A stretch of 64,000 bases of DNA from Myxacorys californica WJT36-NPBG1 (GCA_019359315.1 JAHHHO010000022.1:18062-82061), one strand, 5' to 3'. Positions 1 to 9,727 are shown, counted from the stretch's first letter. Numbers and translations: made by a program. The notes: generated by a model not told the origin, from the sequence alone.

Positions 1-1614
1 AATATCAGCATCGGTGGGTTGAACGTAAGCAATGCCGCCGAACTCAGTCAACATAATCGGCTGTCCTTGATGCGGATAGCCATCTAGCGTTAAGACTCGT
101 CCACCCGGACGTTGACGCTCGAACAAATCGGATAGTTTGACTTCGGGACCGTAGCGTTTTGCTAATCGCTGGGGCTGATTGTCGTAATCGTGAATCGCCA
201 AAATATCCGTCGTGGTGCTTTCCCAACCATCATTACCAATCACCGGACGAGTGGGGTCAAGAGTTTTGGTCAGGTAGTAAAGCGCTTGAACATAATGACG
301 ATGAGCAGCCGTTTGGGTGAGATTCGGAACACCCCAAGATTCATTAAACGGAACCCAAGCAATGATGCAAGGATGACTAGCATCGCGCTCGATCACTTCT
401 GCCCATTCTTTCGTAATGCGCTCAACCGCTTTGCGCGTGAAGCGATAGGCACTCGGCATTTCTTCCCACACCAACAGCCCCATGACATCGGCCCAGTAGA
501 GAAATCGCGGGTCTTCTACTTTCTGATGCTTTCTGACGCCGTTAAAGCCCATGCGTTTCGTGAGTTCAATATCTTGGCGCAAGGCTTCATCTGAAGGCGG
601 CGTCATCAACGTATCCGTCCAGTAGCCCTGATCGAGAACTAATCTCAGATAGTAAGGATGGCCATTCAGCATAAAGCGATCGCGCTGAATATCCACCGTC
701 CGCATCGCGGTGTAGGACTTGACCTCATCCAGCAACACCCCATGATGCCAAAGCTGAATTTGAGCATCAATCAGAGTCGGCTTTTCGGGACTCCACAGTA
801 ACGTATTGCGATAATCATCAATTCCAGGATCAGATAAGGCAATGTGGCGATTAATGTCGCCGTTTACCACTTCGTAACAATCGTTCACTAGTAAACGATC
901 GCCCACCGTTAGCCGAACTTTAATCTGTAAGTCATCGCATTTTGTACCAGCAAGCATGGCTTCAAACCCGATTTCCCACCGTTCAAAATCAGAGGTCCAC
1001 CGCACTTTCTCTAGATAGGTTTCTGGAACGCACTCCACCCAAACCGTTTGCCAAATGCCGCTCGTGCGTGGATACCAAATGCTATGCGGCTCTGGCTGCC
1101 AGTCTTGCTTTCCTCTCGGTTTTGCCAAATCTTGCGGATCGTCTTGTGCCCAAACCGTGACTCGTTGCACGGCATCCGAATTCAGAAAATTTGTGATATC
1201 AAAACTGAACGGCGTATGTCCGCCTTCATGCGTGCCAACAAACTGACCGTTGACCCAAACGAACGCTTGATAATCGACCGCTCCAAAGTGCAGCAACACA
1301 TGCTGACGGTCAATTGGCACTTCAAATTCCCGTTCATACCAGCAGTTTGGGTGGAACTGGGTGTCATGAATGCCGCTACGTTCAGTTTCTGGTGCAAAGG
1401 GGACTTCAATCTGGTGTGTCCAGGCTTGAACATCTGCGGGTCGCTTGAATTTTCCTTCATCGTCGAAGGAAAATTTCCAGGTGCCGTTTAAGTTAATCCA
1501 CTGCGCTCGCTGGAGCTGCGGACGTGGATACCCTGTTTCAAGCTGGCGAAATTGAGCAATTGATGGGGACATAGATAGAGATACAGCGTCGAGGCTTTTT
1601 CCGAGTAGTTTCAT
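1..1614 (-). CDS. Glycoside hydrolase family 2 (beta-galactosidase/beta-glucuronidase type), 3' end outside window
   Basis: The minus strand is open for 538 codons from ATG at 1614 to the window edge, so the C-terminus is missing. The protein begins with a jelly-roll sugar-binding domain (about residues 20-200, with WVNGQFVG and a DITNFL stretch), followed by an Ig-like domain and the start of a TIM barrel. The barrel shows the family's acid/base site in WVPFNESWG (Glu about 425) and the nucleophile in LTEFGG (Glu about 524). Family members hydrolyse terminal beta-galactosides, beta-glucuronides or beta-mannosides; the exact substrate cannot be read here. No signal peptide is seen, so a cytoplasmic enzyme is likely. 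It lies beside galE and a galactofuranose-type cluster, suggesting turnover of the same glycan (inference). Confidence 0.9.
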   Translation of the reverse strand, partial: MKLLGKSLDAVSLSMSPSIAQFRQLETGYPRPQLQRAQWINLNGTWKFSFDDEGKFKRPADVQAWTHQIEVPFAPETERSGIHDTQFHPNCWYEREFEVPIDRQHVLLHFGAVDYQAFVWVNGQFVGTHEGGHTPFSFDITNFLNSDAVQRVTVWAQDDPQDLAKPRGKQDWQPEPHSIWYPRTSGIWQTVWVECVPETYLEKVRWTSDFERWEIGFEAMLAGTKCDDLQIKVRLTVGDRLLVNDCYEVVNGDINRHIALSDPGIDDYRNTLLWSPEKPTLIDAQIQLWHHGVLLDEVKSYTAMRTVDIQRDRFMLNGHPYYLRLVLDQGYWTDTLMTPPSDEALRQDIELTKRMGFNGVRKHQKVEDPRFLYWADVMGLLVWEEMPSAYRFTRKAVERITKEWAEVIERDASHPCIIAWVPFNESWGVPNLTQTAAHRHYVQALYYLTKTLDPTRPVIGNDGWESTTTDILAIHDYDNQPQRLAKRYGPEVKLSDLFERQRPGGRVLTLDGYPHQGQPIMLTEFGGIAYVQPTDADI

Positions 1615-2196
1615 TAGACTTCACTCATCTGACTAGAAGAAAGTATGCTTCGTTTCACCACTTTCTCAACATCAAAATTAACAGTATTAGAAAAACTTTG
1701 TAGATTTACGAATCGAATCTTATTTACGAACGCTTCAAGGCGTCAAAGCTATACGTGATAACACTTAAACCGATTTAAAGATTGTTGGGAGGTAATATTT
1801 GAGGCTAAATTACTTTACCCTAGCAGTGCTTATACTGAACATTATAACTAATATTAATAATTCTTACGGTAGATGTAAGTTTAATTGTAGAAGCATAATT
1901 TTCGTTGCCTTACATATTTTGCCAACAAACAATAAAGGCGGCTGAATTTGCTTTTGAAAGCAGAACAACCTAACTAGGCAAAATTAGAATTTCTACCGAT
2001 AAAATTGGGATTTATTTTGATGAAAGTTCCGCTTAACCTTACTTAGCTTCCAGCACGGATGACGGAAACCGATGCGCGGTAATTAGATTTAGTATAGAGA
2101 ATCTCGTTATGATTTCCTCCCTGCAACCTCAAACAATGTCAATCGGCGACTATTTGAAATGAGAGGCTTGTCAAGAAATACGAGTATATTTACGGC
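1615..2196. other. Intergenic gap, AT-rich, no gene seen
   Basis: This stretch lies upstream of the GH2 gene and beyond the end of galE. It is AT-rich and interrupted by stops in all frames. It probably holds the GH2 promoter, but no confident -35/-10 pair or RNA gene was recognised. Confidence 0.5.
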
Positions 2197-2229
2197 GAAG
2201 TTCTGGCCATATATCATGGCCAGAACTTC
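2197..2229 (-). terminator. Hairpin just downstream of galE
   Basis: A perfect 14-bp inverted repeat (GAAGTTCTGGCCAT and its complement) encloses a 5-nt loop and starts 16 bp past the galE stop. There is no clear U-tract on the minus strand, so it may act as an mRNA 3'-end stabiliser instead of a classical intrinsic terminator. Confidence 0.6.
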
Positions 2230-2244
2230 ACAACGATATTATGA

Positions 2245-3252
2245 TTATTTTTTGACGGCAGGGTGCCCACTTGCGCCGTGTCGATGTTGATGCCACTGCC
2301 AAGCGTGGGCAAGAATTTCGTTGAGATCAGAATACTGGGGTTGCCAGTCAAGCGTTTTCTGAGCTTTGTCACTACTCCCGACTAGAATGGGTGGATCTCC
2401 CGAACGGCGATCGCGCTCTACGATCTGAATTTCCCGCCCGGTCACTTGCCTAGCTGCATCAATCACTTCTCGGACTGAAAATCCATTACCGTTGCCCAAG
2501 TTAAACACATCACTGTGTCCGCCCTTTTCCAGATATTTCAGCCCCAAAACATGCGCTTGAGCTAGATCAGTGACATGAATATAATCACGAATGCAAGTGC
2601 CGTCTCGTGTCGGATAATCGGTGCCCAGAATTTGAATCGCAGATTGTTTGCCGATCGCAGTCAGCAATACCAAAGGAATCAAATGCGTCTCAGGATTGTG
2701 ATCTTCGCCTAATTGCCCGCTTGGATCGGCTCCTGCCGCATTGAAATAGCGAAATCGAACTGACTTCAGACCATAAGCGACTTCAAAATCAGATAACATT
2801 CGTTCGACCATCTGCTTACTGGCAGCGTAAGGACTGATCGGCGCTTGAGGATGATCTTCGGTAATCGGAACGAATTGGGGAATGCCATAGAGCGCGCAAG
2901 TCGAAGAAAAAACAAATTGCTGAATCGATGCTGCCGTCATTGCTTCGAGCAATGTTAGCGTTCCCACAACGTTATTGCGGTAGTATTTCGCTGGATCACT
3001 AACTGATTCACCTACAGCAATATAAGCAGCAAAGTGCATCACAGCGGTGATGGGATAAGTTGCAAACACGCGATCGAGCAGGGCTCGATCGTGAATGTCT
3101 CCAACAATCAATGGCACCTGTAAAACTTGCTCAACCAGTTCTCGATGCCCGTATGACAAATCATCAAGCACAATGACTTCATATCCTGCCCGTTGTAACT
3201 CCATTACAGCATGAGCGCCAATATAGCCCGCTCCACCCGTTACTAAAATCAT
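2245..3252 (-). CDS. galE: UDP-glucose 4-epimerase
   Basis: GalE interconverts UDP-glucose and UDP-galactose in the cytoplasm using tightly bound NAD+. The 335-aa protein has the usual length. The Rossmann fingerprint GGAGYIGAH starts at residue 6, SST lies at 116-118, and the catalytic YAASK has Tyr142 and Lys146. The DYIHVTDLAQAH and FNLGNGNGFSVREV motifs follow, both typical of GalE. The start ATG at 3252 directly precedes the dinucleotide fold, so no upstream extension is needed. The gene is divergent from the glycosyltransferase-glf operon; its product UDP-galactose is the substrate of the Glf mutase encoded there. Very sure of the family. Confidence 0.96.
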   Translation of the reverse strand: MILVTGGAGYIGAHAVMELQRAGYEVIVLDDLSYGHRELVEQVLQVPLIVGDIHDRALLDRVFATYPITAVMHFAAYIAVGESVSDPAKYYRNNVVGTLTLLEAMTAASIQQFVFSSTCALYGIPQFVPITEDHPQAPISPYAASKQMVERMLSDFEVAYGLKSVRFRYFNAAGADPSGQLGEDHNPETHLIPLVLLTAIGKQSAIQILGTDYPTRDGTCIRDYIHVTDLAQAHVLGLKYLEKGGHSDVFNLGNGNGFSVREVIDAARQVTGREIQIVERDRRSGDPPILVGSSDKAQKTLDWQPQYSDLNEILAHAWQWHQHRHGASGHPAVKK

Positions 3253-3674
3253 TGGCTTAATTTCTAGAATTGAGCTAGAAATGCGAAAAATTGAGAATTA
3301 ATGTACTCAAGTCTTACTCATTAAATTTCTCTTTGTCCTCTTTCCATAGTAAGTAAGCAGGTAGTAATTAAGCACATTTAAGTTTAGATGCAACCTGCTT
3401 AATTGTATTAGCTACCACATTATTTCAACACAGTTATATAGATTATATAGATGAGACTACATAGATGAAAAACTATAGGTCTTGCGTATAACTTAATATG
3501 AGAATTAATGTAACTGTACTTCAAATAAACTCAGTACTAACGATACAAACTGACTTAATGTTTTTTAATTAAACTCTTGATTATTCCGCTGGATAGAAGA
3601 TTTTTATATCAAGAATGCGTACTTTTAGGCTACTAGTGTAAATTAGACGCCCTGATGAGAATTCGAGAAAGCTT
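3253..3674. promoter_or_regulatory. Divergent promoter region between galE and the glycosyltransferase operon
   Basis: This 422-bp AT-rich gap separates two divergent units and must hold both promoters. It contains the short repeat 'atatagattatatagatgagactacatagatga' style motif around 3434-3465. I could not place -35/-10 boxes or an operator with confidence, and no ORF is supported. Confidence 0.4.
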
Positions 3675-4994
3675 ATGGCGCAATCTGAGCAACTGTCAGC
3701 CAATTATGGATCTTCAACTGCACCGATAAGGTTATTTCCTAATAGAGCATCGCAATCAGAAAAATCTGATTGCGATGTTTCAGATCTTGAACAAGCCAGT
3801 TTGAAGACATTAAAAAATACATCGGATTTAGTTTGTTTTTCTCATCTTCGATGGGATTTTGTTTATCAAAGACCGCAGCATCTTTTGACCCGTTGTACCC
3901 AAGAACGAAGAACCTTTTTCATTGAAGAACCAGTCTTCGAATCTAGTGCTTCTTGGTGGTTAGAGGTCAGCAGACGTGAGTGTGGTGTTTGGGTAGGTGT
4001 GCCACATCTACCCCATGGAATGAGTGAAGAAATGCTGGCAGCAATGCAGCAGAGTCTTGTAGATGAGCTGTTTACAGAGTTTGCGATCGCAAACCCAATG
4101 CTTTGGTACTATAACCCGCTCGCTTTGTCGTTCACAAACCATTTAGAGCCGGTTTATGTTGTGTATGACTGCATGGATGAGTTGACTGCATTCAAAGGCG
4201 CATCCGCTACGCTAAAGAACTGGGAAGCGCAACTGTTTAAACGGGCTGACGTGGTATTCACCGGAGGGCAAAGCCTGTACGAAGCGAAACAACATCAGCA
4301 TTCCAACATTCATCCGTTTCCGAGCAGCATTGATGTCGCGCATTTTGCTCAAGCCAAGGGCATTGCGGACGATCCTCCAGATCAAGCTTGCATTGCTCAT
4401 CCTCGTCTCGGTTTTTATGGCGTGATTGATGAACGGATGGATCTGGATTTGCTCGATGGAATCGCTCAAGCAAGACCGGATTGGCAATTGGTGATGATTG
4501 GTCCGGTCGTAAAGGTTGATGCGGATAGTCTGCCGCGTCGTCCCAACATTCATTACTTAGGCGGCAAGTCTTATCTCGAATTGCCCCGTTACTTAGCCGG
4601 ATGGGATGTTGCGCTGTTGCCCTTTGCGCTAAACGAATCGACTCGATTTATTAGTCCAACAAAAACGCCGGAATATTTAGCCGCTGGAAAACCTGTGGTT
4701 TCAACTTCGATTCGCGATGTTGTCCGTCCTTATGGTCATCAAAATTTAGTTCACATTGCCGATAGCGTTGAAGAATTTGTTGAAAAAGCTGAAATTGCTA
4801 TGCAGCAAAACCAACATGTCTCTTGCGAAGTGCAACTTCGCGCCTATCAAGATTGGCGCACACGCGTTGACGCATTTCTCTCTCAAACTTCTTGGGATGA
4901 GACTTGGGCGAGCATGATGCGACTCATCGAGGCTGCAATTCAGAATCGTGCTTCAGCTTCAGAAGCAATGTCCCCTATTTTGGAGAAATTTTAA
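3675..4994 (+). CDS. Glycosyltransferase, GT-B fold, family 1-like
   Basis: A 439-aa protein whose N-terminus after residue 50 reads DLVCFSHLRWDFVYQRPQH, the signature of bacterial glycosyltransferases often encoded beside UDP-galactopyranose mutase. A C-terminal GT-B domain follows, with RLGFYGVIDERMDLDLL and the donor-site region STRFISPTKTPEYLAAGKPVVST. It probably moves a sugar, perhaps galactofuranose, from an activated nucleotide to a surface glycan (inference from the neighbour). The first 50 residues are poorly conserved-looking, so a start further in is possible. The stop overlaps the glf start by one base (TAATG), showing translational coupling. No membrane segment is seen. Confidence 0.85.
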   Translation: MAQSEQLSANYGSSTAPIRLFPNRASQSEKSDCDVSDLEQASLKTLKNTSDLVCFSHLRWDFVYQRPQHLLTRCTQERRTFFIEEPVFESSASWWLEVSRRECGVWVGVPHLPHGMSEEMLAAMQQSLVDELFTEFAIANPMLWYYNPLALSFTNHLEPVYVVYDCMDELTAFKGASATLKNWEAQLFKRADVVFTGGQSLYEAKQHQHSNIHPFPSSIDVAHFAQAKGIADDPPDQACIAHPRLGFYGVIDERMDLDLLDGIAQARPDWQLVMIGPVVKVDADSLPRRPNIHYLGGKSYLELPRYLAGWDVALLPFALNESTRFISPTKTPEYLAAGKPVVSTSIRDVVRPYGHQNLVHIADSVEEFVEKAEIAMQQNQHVSCEVQLRAYQDWRTRVDAFLSQTSWDETWASMMRLIEAAIQNRASASEAMSPILEKF

Positions 4995-6226
4995 TGTTTG
5001 ATTATCTAATTGTGGGTGCAGGCTTTGCAGGTAGTATTCTTGCCGAGCGATTAGCCAGCCAATCTGGCAAGAAAATATTGATTTGCGATCGCAGAACCCA
5101 TATTGGGGGTAATGCTTACGATCATTACAACAATGCAGGGATTCTTGTTCACCGCTACGGTCCTCACATTTTTCACACCAATTCCCGCGACGTCTTTGAA
5201 TATCTATCGCATTTCACCGAGTGGCGACCCTATGAACATCGCGTTCTTGCGAGTGTAGATGGGTTGCAAGTTCCAATTCCGATTAACCTCAATACGATCA
5301 ACAAGCTTTATGGCTTGAATCTCACCTCGTTCCAAGTTGAAGAGTTTCTTGCCTCGCTCGCAGAGCCAAAAGAGTATATTCGCACCTCAGAAGATGTGGT
5401 TGTCAGCAAAGTAGGACGCGAATTGTACGAAAAATTCTTCCGGGGCTACACCCGCAAACAATGGGGCGTAGATCCGTCTGAACTCGATAAATCGGTCACA
5501 GCACGGGTTCCTACTCGCACCAATCGTGACGATCGCTATTTCACTGATACCTATCAAGCGATGCCGTTGCATGGATACACGCGCATGTTTGAAAATCTGT
5601 TGTCACATCCAAACATCAAAGTGATGCTCAACACAGATTACCGCGAGATTCAGAAAGTAATTCCGTTCCGAGAAATGATCTATAGCGGGCCTGTTGATGA
5701 ATTTTTCGATTATCGGTTTGGCAAACTACCATATCGATCGCTCGAATTCAAACACGAAACACACGACAAAACTGTTTTTCAACCCGCTCCGGTGATCAAT
5801 TATCCCAATGAACACGCCTACACTCGTGTTACGGAGTTCAAGTATTTGACCGGACAAGAGCATTCCAAAACCAGCATCGTTTACGAGTTGCCGAAAGCAG
5901 AAGGCGACCCGTACTATCCTGTGCCTCGCCCCGAAAATGCCGAACTCTACAAGAAATATAAAGAGATCGCCGATGCAACGCCGAACGTGCATTTTGTTGG
6001 ACGCTTAGCCACGTACAAGTACTACAACATGGATCAAGTTGTTGCTCAGGCACTTGCAATTTACGCCAAACTGTCCGAGCGTCCAAGCTGGCATCCCGAA
6101 GAAAAACAAGCAACTCCAAAAGCAGTCGCACTTGATTCTAATGGAAGCTTGCCGAGAAATGGAGACGTAAATCCTCCGGCTCAGAAAAATGGTGCAAAGA
6201 CCGTAGCGATGACGCAGACCGAATAA
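4994..6226 (+). CDS. glf: UDP-galactopyranose mutase
   Basis: Glf is a flavoenzyme that converts UDP-galactopyranose to UDP-galactofuranose. The 410-aa protein starts MFDYLIVGAGFAGS with the FAD-binding GAGFAG, followed by HIGGNAYDH, YGPHIFHT, YTRKQWG, and the C-terminal GRLATYKYYNMDQV that closes the flavin site. I chose the ATG at 4994 because it begins the Rossmann strand and overlaps the previous stop by one base; a longer frame from 4904 would lie inside the upstream gene. About 45 residues of low-complexity tail follow the last conserved motif. Its substrate would come from GalE encoded 1.7 kb away. Confidence 0.96.
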   Translation: MFDYLIVGAGFAGSILAERLASQSGKKILICDRRTHIGGNAYDHYNNAGILVHRYGPHIFHTNSRDVFEYLSHFTEWRPYEHRVLASVDGLQVPIPINLNTINKLYGLNLTSFQVEEFLASLAEPKEYIRTSEDVVVSKVGRELYEKFFRGYTRKQWGVDPSELDKSVTARVPTRTNRDDRYFTDTYQAMPLHGYTRMFENLLSHPNIKVMLNTDYREIQKVIPFREMIYSGPVDEFFDYRFGKLPYRSLEFKHETHDKTVFQPAPVINYPNEHAYTRVTEFKYLTGQEHSKTSIVYELPKAEGDPYYPVPRPENAELYKKYKEIADATPNVHFVGRLATYKYYNMDQVVAQALAIYAKLSERPSWHPEEKQATPKAVALDSNGSLPRNGDVNPPAQKNGAKTVAMTQTE

Positions 6227-6238
6227 GGACAAGTAAAG

Positions 6239-8542
6239 ATGACAATTAGGCAGAATGGTCAGCGACACACACCAAAGGTGCCGCTGGCCTCTGACATGGC
6301 GCAGCAGCTTGCAGCCCCTAGCTCTCAACCTTCACCGCTTGAAGTGTGGGGTGGGGTGGAATGTACGGTCAATCGAGTGGGTGACCAATATTTTGATCAA
6401 CTCGAACGCAACGGGCACGCCACCCGCTTGGAGGATCTCGACCAATTTGCCTCCTTAGGAATTACGGCAATTCGTTACCCAATTCTCTGGGAACGCATTG
6501 CTCCAAATGGACTCGCGCAAGCAGATTGGACATGGGCAGACGAGCGGCTCGATCGCTTACAGGCTTTGGGCATTCGTCCAATTTTGGGGCTAGTTCATCA
6601 TGGCAGCGGTCCCCGTGATACTAGTCTGGTCGATCCGGCGTTTGCCGAGAAAGTCGCACAATTTGCTGCTGCGGTTGCGCGGCGCTATCCTTGGGTGAGC
6701 CATTACACGCCAATCAATGAACCTCTAACAACAGCCCGCTTTAGTGGGCTGTATGGTCATTGGTATCCTCACGGACGCGACGACCAAACGTTCATCCGGG
6801 TCTTGCTAAACGAGTGTCGTGCTGTCGTTCTGGCAATGCAAGCAATTCGGCAAGTCAATCCACAGGCGCAACTCGTTCAAACTGAGGATTTGGGCAAGAT
6901 TTTCAGCACACCTTTGTTGGCCTATCAAGCGCAGTTTGAAAACAGTCGGCGTTGGCTCAGTCTCGATTTGCTCTGCGGTCGCATCGATCGCGCCCATCCC
7001 CTGTGGAAATATTTACACCATCAAGTTGGGATTGACGAAGCTGAACTGGTTTGGTTTCAAGAGAATGCTTGTCCGCCCGACGTGGTAGGGATTAATCGGT
7101 ATTTGACCAGCGATCGCTGGCTCGATGAACGTCTCGATCGCTATCCGGCCTCCTCACATGGGGGCAACGAAACTCATCAATATGCCGATGTAGAAGCTGT
7201 TCGGGTCTGTATCGAAGGCATCTGGGATCCCTACTCAATGCTCAAAGAAGTGTGGGAACGCTATCAGTTGCCGATTGCTGTCACCGAGGTGCATCTACAA
7301 TGTACCCGCGAAGAACAATTGCGCTGGTTCAAAGAAATTTGGGACGCTGCACAACGCCTCAGCCGTGATGGGGTAGAGATTCGAGCCATCACGGCTTGGT
7401 CATTGCTAGGTGCCTACGATTGGAATAGCTTGGTCACTCGTGCCGACGGATGCTATGAGCCAGGAGTTTTCGATTTGCGTGCGCCTCGCCCCCGAGCGAC
7501 CGCCATAGCCGAGATGCTGCGATGTTTGGCGCAAGGACAGAACTACTCCCATCCTGTTTTAGAAATTCCAGGATGGTGGCAGCGATCGCTGCGATTGCTT
7601 TACCCACCTGTAAGCTGTACAACAGGTGAACAAAGCCCTGAACAACCTCATTCTGTTGAACAACCTATTGAACAACACCCTGTCGCTCAGACGGTCGCCC
7701 CCCTCGTCATTACTGGAGCCACAGGAACCCTCGGACGCGCCTTTGCTCGAATGTGTGAGATACGAGGGATTCCCTATCGGCTGCTTTCCCGCCAGGAGAT
7801 GGACATTACTAACCCAACGTCTGTGGATCAAGCGTTGGTAGCGTTAAAACCTTGGGCGGTGATCAACGCGGCGGGATATGTTCGAGTCGATGATGCGGAA
7901 CGCGAGCCGCAGTTGTGCCATCAGATTAATGCAGATGGAGCGGCAATCTTGGCAAAAGCTTGTCTTCAGTACGACACTCCTTTAGTCACGTTTTCATCGG
8001 ATTTGGTGTTCGATGGCGATCGCGCGGCTCCGTACACCGAAAGTTCGCTAGTTAAACCATTGAACATCTACGGGCACAGTAAAGCGATCGCAGAACAATG
8101 GGTGTTAAAAACGCATCCCCGTTCGCTTGTCATTCGCACCAGTGCCTTTTTCGGACCTTGGGACGATTACAACTTTCTCGCGATCGCGCTCAAGACGCTA
8201 ACGGCGGGAGAGTCGTTTATTGCAGCAGAAGACGCGATCGTGTCACCGACTTACGTTCCTGACTTGGTAAATGCAACCCTAGATTTATTAATCGACGGAG
8301 AGTATGGCGTTTGGCATTTAGCTAATTCCGGCGCAACCACTTGGGCAAACTTTGCCCAGCAAGCGGCTGAACTGGCTGGACTCGATGCCACTCGGATCGA
8401 ATCGCGCCCTAGCGAAGAACTAGGGTGGATTGCTCCTCGTCCTGCTTACAGTGTTCTAAGTAGTGAACGAGGAACATTACTGCCGTCATTGGAAGGCGCT
8501 ATGGATCGCTATATTCAGCAGTACATTGCAAACCGCGCTTAA
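6239..8542 (+). CDS. Bifunctional fusion: family 1-like glycoside hydrolase plus RmlD-type dTDP-sugar reductase
   Basis: A single 767-aa frame. Residues about 30-440 form a GH1/GH-A barrel with TPINEP (acid/base Glu about 161) and AVTEVHL (candidate nucleophile Glu about 350). A proline- and glutamine-rich linker (about 455-487) joins it to an RmlD-like short-chain reductase (about 488-767) with GATGTLGRAF for NAD(P) binding and YGHSK (Tyr611, Lys615). RmlD reduces dTDP-4-keto-rhamnose to dTDP-rhamnose. AAGGA lies 8 bp before the ATG. The start follows glf by 12 bp, so the three genes form one operon. The pairing suggests a role in making or trimming a surface glycan, but whether both halves are active cannot be seen. 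Confidence 0.88.
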   Translation: MTIRQNGQRHTPKVPLASDMAQQLAAPSSQPSPLEVWGGVECTVNRVGDQYFDQLERNGHATRLEDLDQFASLGITAIRYPILWERIAPNGLAQADWTWADERLDRLQALGIRPILGLVHHGSGPRDTSLVDPAFAEKVAQFAAAVARRYPWVSHYTPINEPLTTARFSGLYGHWYPHGRDDQTFIRVLLNECRAVVLAMQAIRQVNPQAQLVQTEDLGKIFSTPLLAYQAQFENSRRWLSLDLLCGRIDRAHPLWKYLHHQVGIDEAELVWFQENACPPDVVGINRYLTSDRWLDERLDRYPASSHGGNETHQYADVEAVRVCIEGIWDPYSMLKEVWERYQLPIAVTEVHLQCTREEQLRWFKEIWDAAQRLSRDGVEIRAITAWSLLGAYDWNSLVTRADGCYEPGVFDLRAPRPRATAIAEMLRCLAQGQNYSHPVLEIPGWWQRSLRLLYPPVSCTTGEQSPEQPHSVEQPIEQHPVAQTVAPLVITGATGTLGRAFARMCEIRGIPYRLLSRQEMDITNPTSVDQALVALKPWAVINAAGYVRVDDAEREPQLCHQINADGAAILAKACLQYDTPLVTFSSDLVFDGDRAAPYTESSLVKPLNIYGHSKAIAEQWVLKTHPRSLVIRTSAFFGPWDDYNFLAIALKTLTAGESFIAAEDAIVSPTYVPDLVNATLDLLIDGEYGVWHLANSGATTWANFAQQAAELAGLDATRIESRPSEELGWIAPRPAYSVLSSERGTLLPSLEGAMDRYIQQYIANRA

Positions 8543-8555
8543 TCAACAGAGCTAA

Positions 8556-8605
8556 ATTGGTGTTGCAGAATCACTGGATTAATTCAGTGATTCTGCAACA
8601 CCAAT
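8556..8605. terminator. Long perfect hairpin closing the glf operon (bidirectional)
   Basis: A perfect 21-bp inverted repeat (ATTGGTGTTGCAGAATCACTG) with an 8-nt loop sits between the convergent ends of the fusion gene and the small membrane gene. Its core GATTCTGCAACACCAA resembles ATTCTGCAACACCAA near 15836, so it may be a mobile palindromic repeat that now serves as a terminator. Confidence 0.75.
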
Positions 8606-8629
8606 TGTTCAATCTATAATTTGTTCGCT

Positions 8630-9043
8630 CTATGAAGAATTAGCACCAAAAGATTGTTCGAGATAAGAACGAACAGCGCGTCGGCTTAACGCTCGGCCTA
8701 GCAAGAACCAAGCAAGATAACCAGCTAGAAAGGTGACGATTAAGGCAAGAATAAGAGAAGGAAGAACTGGTAAACCAAGAACTTCTAATTCAGCGGCTAA
8801 AGTGATATAAAAACCACCGATCACGCCTGAAAAAGGGACAATAATTTGTAGCTTTGCTTCCGTTGGTAAGTTTTCAGGGGAAAGGTACTTAGACCAGTAC
8901 TTAATTCGTTGCCTGACTGCGATCGCGAATGGGATGGCGCAGACAAGGGTAATGAATAGTCCTGATAGCAGCAAAACGTAGGGTGGCGAGGGTCTAGCTG
9001 TTACCAGCTCCTCAAATTGCTTTAGAGAAATGAACCAGTCCAT
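8630..9043 (-). CDS. Small membrane protein of unknown function
   Basis: A 137-aa protein with three predicted membrane segments, about residues 22-44 (VLLLSGLFITLVCAIPFAIA), 66-86 and 90-114 (LPSLILALIVTFLAGYLAW). A basic patch RQRIKYWSKY follows the first. The end is hydrophilic. I do not recognise a family. It converges on the glf operon and shares the hairpin at 8556-8605 as its likely terminator. Codon use matches its neighbours. Confidence 0.7.
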   Translation of the reverse strand: MDWFISLKQFEELVTARPSPPYVLLLSGLFITLVCAIPFAIAVRQRIKYWSKYLSPENLPTEAKLQIIVPFSGVIGGFYITLAAELEVLGLPVLPSLILALIVTFLAGYLAWFLLGRALSRRAVRSYLEQSFGANSS

Positions 9044-9499
9044 AGTTGAGGTAAGAATGTTGTAGGTTTTGGTGAATCTTGAAGACTTATCTTAAGCGGT
9101 ATACCACCTTTTCTAAAGTGGATAAAGTCGCCCTACAAAACCCAGCAAATAATACCTATAGTCCCAGTTCTATTTGCAAAAAGGGTAGCTGTAGGGTAAA
9201 GCGCGATCGCGCTTATTAAGCCAGCGTCTTCACGTATAGTTTATGAAATTGGTTGTTGAGTGACTCCATCAAAAGTTGGAGGTTGAAAAATTAAAATTTT
9301 ACACAGCATAAATTCATCAATTATTCACTGGCTACTTAATCAGCAACAATTGACATCAGATGGGTAGTTATTAGGCAAAATTGTTCCGTTGATATCTCCG
9401 CGCAAATGGGTTTGCAGCCGCATTTTTGGCATCTCTTCCATATTGCAGCACTATTCAAAATCTGCACTCACTAATCCCAATTTTTCAAAGGAATTAGAA
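9044..9499. other. Intergenic gap with an extended HIP1 palindrome
   Basis: No ORF is supported in these 456 bp. The 16-bp palindrome AAGCGCGATCGCGCTT at 9199-9214 is a HIP1 site with extended symmetry. No terminator or RNA gene was recognised. Confidence 0.4.
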
Positions 9500-9700
9500 C
9501 TAATCTGTCAGGAAAGATCCATCTTCTAAAATGGGCGATCGCTTCTCTGGCATAGCAATCTCAACAGTTTCCATTTTTAGTGGAACAGATAAATGTCCTA
9601 ATTTTGTCTGTTCTTCCAAGGCAGAAAGCAAGGTGTGGAGTTCTTCTAACTTCTGATGAATTACTTCTACGTTGCTCTGTAGATCTGAGACACTGTCCAT
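9500..9700 (-). CDS. Small hypothetical protein with N-terminal coiled coil
   Basis: A 66-aa frame. Residues 1-36 (DLQSNVEVIHQKLEELHTLL) form an amphipathic, probably coiled-coil helix; the tail is acidic and proline-containing. It has no recognised domain. It lies 27 bp downstream of the CxxC gene on the same strand, so both may be co-transcribed. Short, so real coding status is only moderately supported. Confidence 0.5.
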   Translation of the reverse strand: MDSVSDLQSNVEVIHQKLEELHTLLSALEEQTKLGHLSVPLKMETVEIAMPEKRSPILEDGSFLTD

Positions 9701-9727
9701 AGTTCATCTGCCTAAATGATTTTAGTT

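Noticed and set aside
190..1491. Several plus-strand ORFs in the first 1.5 kb
   Set aside because: They are antisense to the GH2 gene, whose catalytic motifs are clear on the minus strand.
9199..9214. Extended HIP1 palindrome as a special operator
   Set aside because: HIP1 sites are found throughout the window, and a flanking AAGC/GCTT is expected sometimes by chance.
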